Positions 1 to 6,661 of a stretch of DNA of 10,158 bases are shown here, one piece after another. The notes below the pieces were generated by a model. It had not been told where the DNA came from. It worked only from the letters and a program-made list of their open reading frames with translations, and ran no database searches. A program made the translations under genes and the position numbers. The stretch spans positions 1 to 10,158 of the forward strand of contig CALGTU010000187.1 of assembly GCA_937901465.1 (NCBI GenBank), written 5' to 3'. How positions within the stretch are numbered: the first letter of the stretch is position 1; each line of letters opens with the position of its first letter. This stretch comes from an uncultured Clostridia bacterium (GTDB lineage: Bacteria; Bacillota; Clostridia; Oscillospirales; Ruminococcaceae).

Positions 1-1827
1 AGCGTTAAACTCAACAAACTTTCATCGCCCGAATGGCAGAAAACAAGGTCAAGAGTAAAATCTGCTGTCAAGGATATGGCAGATGAACTTATTGCTCTAT
101 ATGCAAAACGCGCTGCAACAAAGGGGTATGCTTTCCCTGAAGATGATGATATGCAGCGTGATTTTGATGAACGTTTTGAGTATGACGAAACAGATGATCA
201 GCTTCAATCTATTGATGAAATCAAAAAGGATATGCAAAGAGATATTCCTATGGACAGACTTCTCTGCGGAGATGTTGGTTTCGGGAAGACAGAAGTTGCT
301 TTTCGTGGTGTATTCAAATGTGTTGAAGATGGCAAACAGTGTGCAATTCTTGTTCCTACAACGGTTCTTGCCTGGCAGCATTATCAGACAGCGCTCAAAC
401 GCTTTGAGCATTTTCCGATAAATATAGAACTTCTTTCAAGGTTCAGAACTCCAAAACAACAGAAAGAAATTCTTAAAAAACTCGAAAATGGAGAAATAGA
501 TCTTATCATAGGAACGCATCGTCTTGTTCAGAAAGACGTTAAATTCAAGGATTTAGGACTCGTTGTTATAGACGAAGAACAACGATTCGGTGTAGCACAT
601 AAGGAAAAGTTCAAAGAAATGTTTGCAGGGGTAGATGTTCTTACCCTATCTGCAACACCTATTCCGAGAACGCTCAACATGGCTATGAGCGGGATAAGAG
701 ATATGTCTGTTATAGAGGAAGCGCCACAAGACAGATATCCTGTTCAAACGTATGTTGTAGAACAGGATATAGGAATAATAATTCAGGCTATTTCCAAGGA
801 ACTTCGCAGAGGCGGTCAGGTTTATTATATTCATAACAGAATAGAAACCATAGAACTTTGTGCCGCCAGAATAAAGGAATTCATTCCTGATGCAAGAATA
901 GGCATAGCACATGGTAAAATCGGAGAAGAAGAACTTTCTGATGTATGGCGCAGTCTTGTTGAACACGAAATAGATATTCTGGTATGTACAACTCTTATTG
1001 AAACAGGTGTCGATGTTCCTAACTGTAATACTCTTATCATAGAAGATGCCGACAGAATGGGTCTTTCACAACTTTACCAGCTTCGTGGAAGAGTAGGACG
1101 TTCGAACAGAAGGGCGTTTGCTTATTTTATGTTTACAAGAGGGAAGATTCTTACAGAAATTGCTGCTAAACGACTTGATGCTATAAGAGAATTTACACAA
1201 TTCGGAAGCGGGTTCAGAATTGCTCTTCGCGATCTCGAAATCAGAGGAGCGGGTTCTATTTTAGGTGGAAAGCAACACGGCCATATGGAAGCAGTCGGAT
1301 ATGATATGTATCTAAAACTTCTTTCAGAGGCTATTGCGGAACAAAAGGGCGAACCACCTCCGAAGGATACAAAGGAATGTCGAGTTGACATTCAGATAGA
1401 AGCTCATATTCCTGAAAGATATATAGAAAACACATCTGCTCGCCTTGATGCATATCGTAAAATTGCGGCGGTTTCGGATGAAACAGAGGCGAACGAACTT
1501 ATAGAAGAATTTACTGATCGTTATGGAAAACCACCGAAAGCTATAATGGGACTTATTCGTATTGCATTATTGAGAAACAAGGCAATTTCTCTTACTATTA
1601 CAGAAATTGTTCAGAGAGGAGAAAATATTCTCTTTTATCTCACATATGCCGAAGAGGCTCAGCTTAAAGCACTTCTTTCAAGGTATAAGAAAAGAGTACT
1701 TTTCAACGGCAGGGAAAAGAATTCTTATATAAGCGTAAAAATCATAAATGACATAAAACCTATTGATCTTATGGAAGAGGTTATTACAATTATGAGAAAT
1801 GCTGACTACGAACAGGATTCAAAATAA
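1..1827 (+). CDS. mfd: Transcription-repair coupling factor Mfd (C-terminal half; 5' end outside window)
   Basis: Mfd is the ATP-dependent translocase that pushes stalled RNA polymerase off damaged DNA and recruits UvrA. The frame is open from base 1, and the first 25 codons (LNKL, then a helical stretch ending ADELI.LYAKR) match the linker before the motor. The first in-window ATG at 76 is therefore internal, not the start. About 608 residues are present, against roughly 1150 for the full protein. The superfamily 2 helicase motifs appear in order: Walker A GDVGFGKTE at 268-294, the DEEQ box at 571-582, SATPIPRT near 649, then GVDVPN and QLRGRVGRS. The TRG translocation motif (LEIRGAGSILGG, near 1234-1269) and the C-terminal D7 domain follow. 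The missing upstream half should hold the UvrB-like and RNA-polymerase-interaction domains. No motor motif is broken. No convincing terminator separates it from htpG, which has its own promoter. The identification is near certain. Confidence 0.97.
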   Translation, partial: SVKLNKLSSPEWQKTRSRVKSAVKDMADELIALYAKRAATKGYAFPEDDDMQRDFDERFEYDETDDQLQSIDEIKKDMQRDIPMDRLLCGDVGFGKTEVAFRGVFKCVEDGKQCAILVPTTVLAWQHYQTALKRFEHFPINIELLSRFRTPKQQKEILKKLENGEIDLIIGTHRLVQKDVKFKDLGLVVIDEEQRFGVAHKEKFKEMFAGVDVLTLSATPIPRTLNMAMSGIRDMSVIEEAPQDRYPVQTYVVEQDIGIIIQAISKELRRGGQVYYIHNRIETIELCAARIKEFIPDARIGIAHGKIGEEELSDVWRSLVEHEIDILVCTTLIETGVDVPNCNTLIIEDADRMGLSQLYQLRGRVGRSNRRAFAYFMFTRGKILTEIAAKRLDAIREFTQFGSGFRIALRDLEIRGAGSILGGKQHGHMEAVGYDMYLKLLSEAIAEQKGEPPPKDTKECRVDIQIEAHIPERYIENTSARLDAYRKIAAVSDETEANELIEEFTDRYGKPPKAIMGLIRIALLRNKAISLTITEIVQRGENILFYLTYAEEAQLKALLSRYKKRVLFNGREKNSYISVKIINDIKPIDLMEEVITIMRNADYEQDSK

Positions 1828-1851
1828 ATACAAGATTTTTTGTAAAAACAC

Positions 1852-1880
1852 TTGATTTTTTGAATTCAGGATGATATACT
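1852..1880 (+). promoter_or_regulatory. Sigma-A-type promoter of htpG
   Basis: The -35 is TTGATT (1852-1857) and the -10 is TATACT (1875-1880), 17 bases apart. A TG at 1872-1873 gives an extended -10. Transcription would start near 1887, inside the CIRCE element, which suits repression by HrcA at the start site. The promoter is predicted from the sequence only. Confidence 0.8.
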
Positions 1881-1882
1881 GA

Positions 1883-1913
1883 TTTTAGCACTCTATCGAA
1901 TAGAGTGCTAAAA
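1883..1913 (+). promoter_or_regulatory. CIRCE operator (HrcA binding site) upstream of htpG
   Basis: The core is TTAGCACTC (1885-1893), nine bases, then GAGTGCTAA (1903-1911), an exact match to the CIRCE consensus. The symmetry runs beyond the core, with perfect arms at 1883-1896 and 1900-1913 (14 bases each) around a CGA centre. In many Gram-positives, HrcA represses groESL and the dnaK operon through this element and lets go on heat or unfolded-protein stress. Here it lies just after the -10 and about 20 bases before the htpG ATG, so it would both overlap the start site and sit in the 5' leader of the mRNA. It implies that hrcA is encoded elsewhere in the genome. Confidence 0.97.
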
Positions 1914-1933
1914 GATGAAAAAGGAAGATTATT

Positions 1934-3832
1934 ATGGGAAAAAGACAGTTTAAAGCAGAGTCTAAAAGACTTCTCGAAATGATGATTAATTCAATCTATA
2001 CTCACAAGGAGATTTTTCTTCGTGAACTTATTTCAAACGCGAGCGATGCGATTGATAAGATGTATTTCAATTCTCTTTCTTCGGGAAATGCACTTAATAG
2101 AGATGATTTTGCTATAAATATCAAACTTGATAAAGCAGCAAGAACTATTACATTATCGGATAACGGAATAGGTATGACCAAAGAAGAACTTGAAAACAAC
2201 CTTGGAACTATTGCGAAGAGTGGTTCTCTTGCATTCAAGAAAGAAAATGAAACAGGCGATGATGTAAATATCATCGGACAGTTTGGTGTAGGTTTCTATT
2301 CGGCATTTATGGTTGCTAATAAAGTGACTGTAACATCAAAGGCATATGGCTCCGATGAGGCTTATATGTGGTCTTCAAAGGGTGCAGACGGATACGAAGT
2401 TATTCCTGCCGAAAAAGAAACAAACGGTTCTGATATAGTTCTTTATCTTAAGGAAGATTCAGAAGACGAAAAATACAGCGATTATCTTCAGCAGTCAAAA
2501 ATTCAGAGTCTTGTAAAGAAATATTCAGATTATATCCGCTATCCTATCAAGATGGATGTTGCACATCAGCATCTTAAGGATGGAACAGATGACGAATATG
2601 AAACACATATCGAAAATCAGACTCTTAACAGCATGGTTCCTCTTTGGAGAAAGAATAAGAATGAACTTACAGAAGATGATTATACAAATTTCTATCTTGA
2701 TAAATATTATGATTATCAGGCACCTATAAAATCAATGCATATCAAGAATGAAGGCGCTGCTTCTTATGATGCACTTCTCTTCATTCCTTCTATGGCACCT
2801 TATGACTACTATACAAAGGAATTTGAAAAGGGTCTTCAGCTTTATTCAAACGGCGTTCTTATTATGGAAAGATGTGCCGACCTTATTCCTGACCACTTTA
2901 GTTTTGTAAAGGGTCTTGTTGACTCTGAAGATTTAAGCCTTAATATTTCCAGAGAAATGCTTCAGCATGACAGACAACTTAAACTTATTGAAAAGAGTCT
3001 TGAAATAACAATAAAGAACGAACTTACAAAAATGCTCAAGAATGAACGTGAAAAGTATGAAAAATTCTTTAGCAATTTCGGACTTCAGCTTAAATTCGGA
3101 GTCTACAGTGAGTTCGGTGTTCATAAAGAAGAACTTAAGGATCTTATTATGTTCCGTTCATCATTCTCAGGCGAAGGAATGACAACACTTTCTGAATATG
3201 TTTCAAGAATGAAGGAAGAACAGAAACATATCTATTTCGCAACAGGCGATAGTATCGAACGAATCAAACTTCTTCCTCAGGCAGAACTTCTTGCCGATAA
3301 GGGATATGAAATTCTTTATTTCCTCGATAGTGTTGATGAATTTGCAATCCAGATTCTTGCAACTTATGAAGGCAAAGATTTTGTTTCTGTTGCATCAGGC
3401 AACCTTGATCTTGAAACAGAAAGCGAAAAGGAAGAACTTCAGAAGAAATCAGAAGAATATAAAGAACTGTTTACATTCATGCAGGAACAGATTTCTGACA
3501 GCATAAAGGAAGTTCGTCTTTCACAGCGTCTTAAAACACATCCTGTATGTATAACATCAGCAGGCTCTCTTACTGTTGAAATGGAAAAGATTATGAACAG
3601 AATGCCAAGTCCTACAGGAAATAAAGTTAAGGCAGAAAAGGTTCTCGAAATTAATCCTGAACATGATATACTTCCTGTTCTTCAGAAATTATATGAGACT
3701 GATAAGGATAAGCTTATAGAATATACAAAACTTCTTCATACACAAGCACTTCTTATCGAGGGAATTTCGGTTGAGAATCCCGTTGAACTTTCAAAACAGA
3801 TTTGTAAACTTATGGTTGAAAGCAATAAATAA
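1934..3832 (+). CDS. htpG: Molecular chaperone HtpG (bacterial Hsp90)
   Basis: A cytosolic ATP-dependent homodimeric chaperone that remodels client proteins. At 632 residues it is full length (E. coli about 624). The N-terminal GHKL ATPase domain, about residues 1-215, holds the ATP-site signatures: RELISNASD with catalytic Glu31, Asn35 and Asp38; DNGIGM with Asp76; the GTIAKSGS lid; and GQFGVGFYSAF near 115-125. The middle domain contains SLNISREMLQ, whose Arg340 is the conserved residue that contacts the ATP gamma-phosphate. The C-terminal dimerisation domain covers about the last 120 residues. There is no eukaryote-type charged linker and no MEEVD tail, as expected. The start is set by AAGGA at 1921-1925, eight bases before the ATG. 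The gene is monocistronic between its own promoter/CIRCE and a strong terminator. In Bacillus subtilis htpG is not under HrcA, so the CIRCE control is the notable point. Confidence 0.98.
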   Translation: MGKRQFKAESKRLLEMMINSIYTHKEIFLRELISNASDAIDKMYFNSLSSGNALNRDDFAINIKLDKAARTITLSDNGIGMTKEELENNLGTIAKSGSLAFKKENETGDDVNIIGQFGVGFYSAFMVANKVTVTSKAYGSDEAYMWSSKGADGYEVIPAEKETNGSDIVLYLKEDSEDEKYSDYLQQSKIQSLVKKYSDYIRYPIKMDVAHQHLKDGTDDEYETHIENQTLNSMVPLWRKNKNELTEDDYTNFYLDKYYDYQAPIKSMHIKNEGAASYDALLFIPSMAPYDYYTKEFEKGLQLYSNGVLIMERCADLIPDHFSFVKGLVDSEDLSLNISREMLQHDRQLKLIEKSLEITIKNELTKMLKNEREKYEKFFSNFGLQLKFGVYSEFGVHKEELKDLIMFRSSFSGEGMTTLSEYVSRMKEEQKHIYFATGDSIERIKLLPQAELLADKGYEILYFLDSVDEFAIQILATYEGKDFVSVASGNLDLETESEKEELQKKSEEYKELFTFMQEQISDSIKEVRLSQRLKTHPVCITSAGSLTVEMEKIMNRMPSPTGNKVKAEKVLEINPEHDILPVLQKLYETDKDKLIEYTKLLHTQALLIEGISVENPVELSKQICKLMVESNK

Positions 3833-3841
3833 ACAACATAG

Positions 3842-3890
3842 AATAGGGGAATTTGTATAAATTTGCAAATTCCCCTATTTATTTTACTTT
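3842..3890 (+). terminator. Rho-independent terminator after htpG
   Basis: Perfect 14-base arms (3842-3855 and 3866-3879), including a GGGG/CCCC block, surround a 10-base loop. They are followed by a T-rich tract (TATTTTACTTT). The hairpin starts ten bases after the htpG stop and insulates ddh from heat-shock transcription. Confidence 0.93.
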
Positions 3891-3899
3891 GCAAGAATA

Positions 3900-3928
3900 T
3901 TGACATTAACTTTCATTAGTGGTATACT
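3900..3928 (+). promoter_or_regulatory. Near-consensus sigma-A promoter of ddh
   Basis: The -35 is the exact consensus TTGACA (3900-3905). After 17 bases comes TATACT (3923-3928), preceded by TG at 3920-3921 (extended -10). The start would fall near 3935, giving a leader of about 36 bases. No operator-like palindrome is visible, so strong constitutive expression is likely (inference). Confidence 0.85.
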
Positions 3929-3970
3929 TTTATAGTAATATAATTTCAGATAAAGGAGAAATGGAAATAT

Positions 3971-4954
3971 ATGATCAGACTTGGAATAATGGGATATGGA
4001 AATCTCGGAAGAGCAGTTGAATGTGCGGTAATGAATAATCCTGATATGGAAGTTGTTGCTGTTTTTACAAGAAGAAATCCTGAAACAGTAAATATTATTT
4101 CAAAGACAGCGAAAGTCTATAATGTCGATGATGCTAAAAATATGACAAACGATATAGATGTTATGATTATGTGCGGCGGAAGTGCTACCGATCTTCCTCA
4201 GCAGACACCTCAGTTTGCAGAACTTTTCAATGTCGTTGACAGTTTCGACACACATGCAAAAATTCCCGAACATTTTGAACATGTTGATGCCGCCGCTAAA
4301 AAAGGTGGAAAGACAGCGTTTATCTCAATAGGTTGGGACCCTGGCATGTTCTCGCTCAATCGCCTTTTAGGAAATGTTATTCTTCCTGACGGAAAAGATT
4401 ATACTTTCTGGGGAAAGGGAGTTTCTCAGGGACATTCCGATGCTATCAGAAGAATTAAGGGCGTAAAGAATGCAAAGCAGTATACAGTTCCTGTTACAGA
4501 AGCACTTGAAAAAGTAAGAAACTGTGAAAATCCCGAACTTACAACACGTGAAAAGCACACAAGACTCTGTTATGTTGTTGCAGAAGAAGGCGCTGATAAG
4601 GCGGCTATCGAAAACGAAATTAAGACAATGCCCAATTATTTCGCTGATTATGATACAACAGTAAACTTTATTTCAGAAGAAGAACTTTTAAAAGATCATA
4701 GCGGAATGCCACATGGCGGATTTGTTATCAGAACAGGTAAGACAGGTGTTGAAAAAGAACATTCTCATCTTATCGAATATAGATTACAACTTGATTCGAA
4801 CCCTGAATTTACTGCAAGTGTTATAGTTTGCTATGCAAGAGCAGCTGCAAGAATGAATGCTGAAGGAAATACAGGTTGCAAGACGATATTTGATGTTCCT
4901 CCTGCTTATCTTTCTTCAAAGAGTGCAGAAGAACTCAGAAAGAATCTTTTATAA
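3971..4954 (+). CDS. ddh: meso-Diaminopimelate D-dehydrogenase
   Basis: Catalyses the NADPH-dependent one-step reductive amination of tetrahydrodipicolinate to meso-DAP, replacing the multi-step acyl or DapL routes for lysine and peptidoglycan precursors. The product is 327 residues, the family's usual size (about 320-326). It opens with a Rossmann fold, GYGNLG at residues 8-13, and FTRR at 32-35 at the position that reads the NADP phosphate. Family signatures follow: VDSFDTHAKIP (89-99), GWDPGMFS (121-128), FWGKGVSQGHSDA (146-158), PHGGFVIRTG (247-256) and a C-terminal NTGCKTIFDVPP. The start is supported by AGGAG at 3954-3958, twelve bases upstream (slightly long). An ATG at 3961 is out of frame and too close to that site. 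The gene stands alone, with its own promoter and terminator and no neighbouring dap genes. Assignment is strong; the alternative is another Gfo/Idh-like dehydrogenase, but the signatures are Ddh-specific. Confidence 0.96.
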   Translation: MIRLGIMGYGNLGRAVECAVMNNPDMEVVAVFTRRNPETVNIISKTAKVYNVDDAKNMTNDIDVMIMCGGSATDLPQQTPQFAELFNVVDSFDTHAKIPEHFEHVDAAAKKGGKTAFISIGWDPGMFSLNRLLGNVILPDGKDYTFWGKGVSQGHSDAIRRIKGVKNAKQYTVPVTEALEKVRNCENPELTTREKHTRLCYVVAEEGADKAAIENEIKTMPNYFADYDTTVNFISEEELLKDHSGMPHGGFVIRTGKTGVEKEHSHLIEYRLQLDSNPEFTASVIVCYARAAARMNAEGNTGCKTIFDVPPAYLSSKSAEELRKNLL

Positions 4955-4959
4955 AAAAT

Positions 4960-4990
4960 ATGCCGTGAAGATATTCTTCACGGCATTTTT
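4960..4990. terminator. Bidirectional terminator between ddh and the convergent exonuclease gene
   Basis: Perfect 12-base arms (4960-4971 and 4975-4986) surround a 3-base TAT centre. On the + strand the hairpin is followed by TTTTTGTTTT. On the - strand it is followed by a run of six T (complement of the A-run at 4953-4959). It sits between two facing stop codons (4954 and 4997), so it can end both transcripts. Confidence 0.92.
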
Positions 4991-4996
4991 GTTTTA

Positions 4997-5914
4997 TTAA
5001 ACAGTTGCAGGAACTGAATCTTCTTTTGATTTTTCGAGTGCATTGTTATAACACTGAAGATTTGTTTCGTTGAGATCATATACCATTCTGTTTCCGCGGA
5101 GTGTTTTGTCCTCGTTTCTTTTTATCCTTACTCTTACAAAATATTTCTTTCCACAGGAACATTCAACAATGCAAAGTTTCTGACTTCTCGATTTCGAAAT
5201 AAATTTACCGCAACTAAGTTGTTTTTTACAACTTTCACAAGTAAAAGAGCGAATTTCTTTTGCTTTAAGAAGAAAATAAGCACTTTTATAACTTTTCTTT
5301 GTGAATTCATTTTTTGCTTTCTGCTTTTCTTCCTTTTGGGTTATAAGTTCACGATATGTTGAAATTCCGCTTTTCATATCAAGATGATGACAGACAAAAG
5401 CGGTGCTTATAGCATCATTCAATGCATCGTGAGCGTCAAATTCGGGCTCGCCTAAAAGTTTTATAACGCTTGATAGAGAATGCTGTCTGTTTTCTTTGGT
5501 AATCTGATTGTCGAAAATAAGCTGAAGATCATAACATTCGGGTATGAATTCTTTGTCAAATCCGTGGATAACTATGTTTTCTTCAAGAACGAGTATATCA
5601 TCATTTCCCCAGGTTATAAAAGCAAAATCTTCTCCACACCATTTTTTGAAATCTGAAAAAACCTGTTTAAATGTTTTAGGATAAGAATTCAGTTCGGAAG
5701 TTTTGATTTTCGTAAGTTTCGCAACGGCATAGTGCATTTTCTTATAGTATGTCGGTTTTATATTAGCCTTGAATTTGTCTTCGATTTTAAAATCTTCATC
5801 AAGTTTGACAGCACCGATTTCGAAAATTTCTCCTCTCAGCATAGATGGCTCTTTAACCATATTCTGAGCAGAAAAAGGCATATTCCATTCAAGGTCAAAA
5901 ACAATGTATTTCAT
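4997..5914 (-). CDS. DEDDh-family 3'-5' exonuclease with Cys-rich (zinc-ribbon-like) C-terminus
   Basis: Predicted metal-dependent 3'-5' exonuclease of the DnaQ/KapD/ERI-like fold, acting on DNA or RNA ends; the substrate is unknown. Catalytic residues in the 305-residue product: motif I FDLEW with Asp7 and Glu9; motif II WGNDD (102-106), in which Asp106 fits the W-G-x-x-D pattern; motif III HDALNDA with His162 and Asp167. The H-x4-D spacing marks the DEDDh subclass. The exonuclease domain ends near residue 180. A Lys/Glu-rich link (about 190-220) leads to Cys226, Cys229 and Cys234 and then Cys248, Cys252 and Cys254, two clusters consistent with zinc binding, followed by a basic patch (RVRIKR). 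The start is supported by a GAGGA site about eight bases upstream on the minus strand and by the immediate catalytic motif. Transcribed alone, divergent from the HD gene. KapD-like sporulation roles are known for relatives, but this sequence does not establish one. Confidence 0.88.
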   Translation of the reverse strand: MKYIVFDLEWNMPFSAQNMVKEPSMLRGEIFEIGAVKLDEDFKIEDKFKANIKPTYYKKMHYAVAKLTKIKTSELNSYPKTFKQVFSDFKKWCGEDFAFITWGNDDILVLEENIVIHGFDKEFIPECYDLQLIFDNQITKENRQHSLSSVIKLLGEPEFDAHDALNDAISTAFVCHHLDMKSGISTYRELITQKEEKQKAKNEFTKKSYKSAYFLLKAKEIRSFTCESCKKQLSCGKFISKSRSQKLCIVECSCGKKYFVRVRIKRNEDKTLRGNRMVYDLNETNLQCYNNALEKSKEDSVPATV

Positions 5915-5947
5915 TTTTTATTCCTCATTACATTTTAGTATAATGAG

Positions 5948-5976
5948 ATTATAACATATTTTTTTGTCGAAATAAA
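5948..5976 (-). promoter_or_regulatory. Promoter of the exonuclease gene (minus strand)
   Basis: Read on the minus strand, the -10 is an exact TATAAT (5948-5953) preceded by TGT, giving a full extended -10. A weak -35, TTTATT (5971-5976), lies 17 bases upstream. The extended -10 probably compensates for the poor -35. The leader would be about 27 bases. Confidence 0.7.
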
Positions 5977-6003
5977 GAGCGTAAACGATAAAATACAAAA
6001 TTG

Positions 6004-6032
6004 TTGTAAACAGGAAAATATTATGCTATAAT
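6004..6032 (+). promoter_or_regulatory. Promoter of the HD-domain hydrolase gene
   Basis: TTGTAA (6004-6009), 17 bases, then exact TATAAT (6027-6032) with TGC before it (extended -10). It lies back to back with the exonuclease promoter, the two -35 elements being about 27 bases apart, so one regulator could affect both genes (inference). Confidence 0.8.
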
Positions 6033-6058
6033 TTATCTTGAAGAAACAGTTAACATAA

Positions 6059-6063
6059 AGGAG
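6059..6063 (+). promoter_or_regulatory. Ribosome binding site that decides the HD gene start
   Basis: AGGAG, within AAAGGAG, lies one base before an in-frame ATG at 6065 and ten bases before a second in-frame ATG at 6074. One base is too little room for initiation, so the second ATG is the likely start and the product loses three residues. Confidence 0.8.
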
Positions 6064-6073
6064 TATGAATGAT

Positions 6074-6661
6074 ATGTCTTTAAAAGAAGAGTTTATCTCT
6101 ATTTACAAAGAAAAAGTCAATCGTGAGGGCGCAGATAAAATGCTTGAATACCTTTTATCTTCACAAAGTGATTTTTTTACAGCACCTGCAAGTACAAGAT
6201 TTCATGGCTCATATGAGGGCGGACTTGTAGAACACAGCATAAATGTTTATAAATGTCTTGATGATTATCTTAAAAGACCTCGAACAAAAGAAGTATACAA
6301 TATGAATTTCTCTGACTCTACTATTGCAACAGTTGCTTTACTTCACGATGTCTGCAAGATAAATTTCTATAAAACAGATTATCGTAATGCAAAGAATGAA
6401 GCAGGCGTATGGGAAAAAGTCCCTTATTATGCTATTGATGACCAGATGCCTTATGGTCACGGAGAAAAATCAGTTTACATAATTAACGGATTTATGCGCC
6501 TTACCCGAGAAGAAGCCTTTGCAATAAGATATCATATGGGATTTTCAGGAATCGAAGATAAAAACACCATAGGAAAAGTTTTTGAAATGTATCCTCTTGC
6601 TTTTGCACTTAATGTCGCCGATATGGAAGCTTCTTATTACCTAGAAGGAAGCATAAAATAA
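6074..6661 (+). CDS. HD-domain phosphohydrolase, substrate unknown
   Basis: A 195-residue soluble protein of the HD superfamily, metal-dependent phosphohydrolases acting on nucleotides or RNA. Counting from the ATG at 6074, metal-ligand candidates are His54 (in GGLVEHS), the His91-Asp92 doublet (LLHDVCKI), His129 (YGHGEKS), His154 (RYHMG) and Asp183 (NVADMEA), the usual H...HD...H...H...D order. The FHGSYEGGLVEHS stretch resembles the HD part of YhaM-type 3'-5' exoribonucleases, but the OB-fold domain of YhaM is absent; many stand-alone proteins of this kind are annotated only as hydrolases. It has no signal peptide or membrane segment. It has its own promoter and no operon partner. Its last 53 bases overlap the 3' end of the lnt gene on the opposite strand. 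A longer form from 6065 would add three residues. The fold is confident; a nucleotidase, a (p)ppGpp-type or a dNTP hydrolase role cannot be told apart. Confidence 0.88.
   Translation: MSLKEEFISIYKEKVNREGADKMLEYLLSSQSDFFTAPASTRFHGSYEGGLVEHSINVYKCLDDYLKRPRTKEVYNMNFSDSTIATVALLHDVCKINFYKTDYRNAKNEAGVWEKVPYYAIDDQMPYGHGEKSVYIINGFMRLTREEAFAIRYHMGFSGIEDKNTIGKVFEMYPLAFALNVADMEASYYLEGSIK

Noticed and set aside
76..78. ATG as the start of the first gene
   Set aside because: The frame is open to base 1 and the 25 codons before it match Mfd, so the true start is upstream of the window.
83..421. 112-codon open frame overlapping mfd
   Set aside because: It is an alternative frame of strongly conserved Mfd motor sequence and carries no domain of its own.
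1831..1861. AT-rich hairpin plus T-run after mfd as a terminator
   Set aside because: The stem is short (CAAG/CTTG plus A/T pairs with a mismatch) and overlaps the htpG -35; it is too weak to call, though mfd has no better candidate.
3961..3963. ATG two bases after the ddh ribosome site
   Set aside because: It is in another frame that stops after a few codons and is too close to the AGGAG.
6065..6067. ATG at 6065 as the start of the HD gene
   Set aside because: It leaves only one base after the AGGAG, while the in-frame ATG at 6074 has a ten-base spacing.
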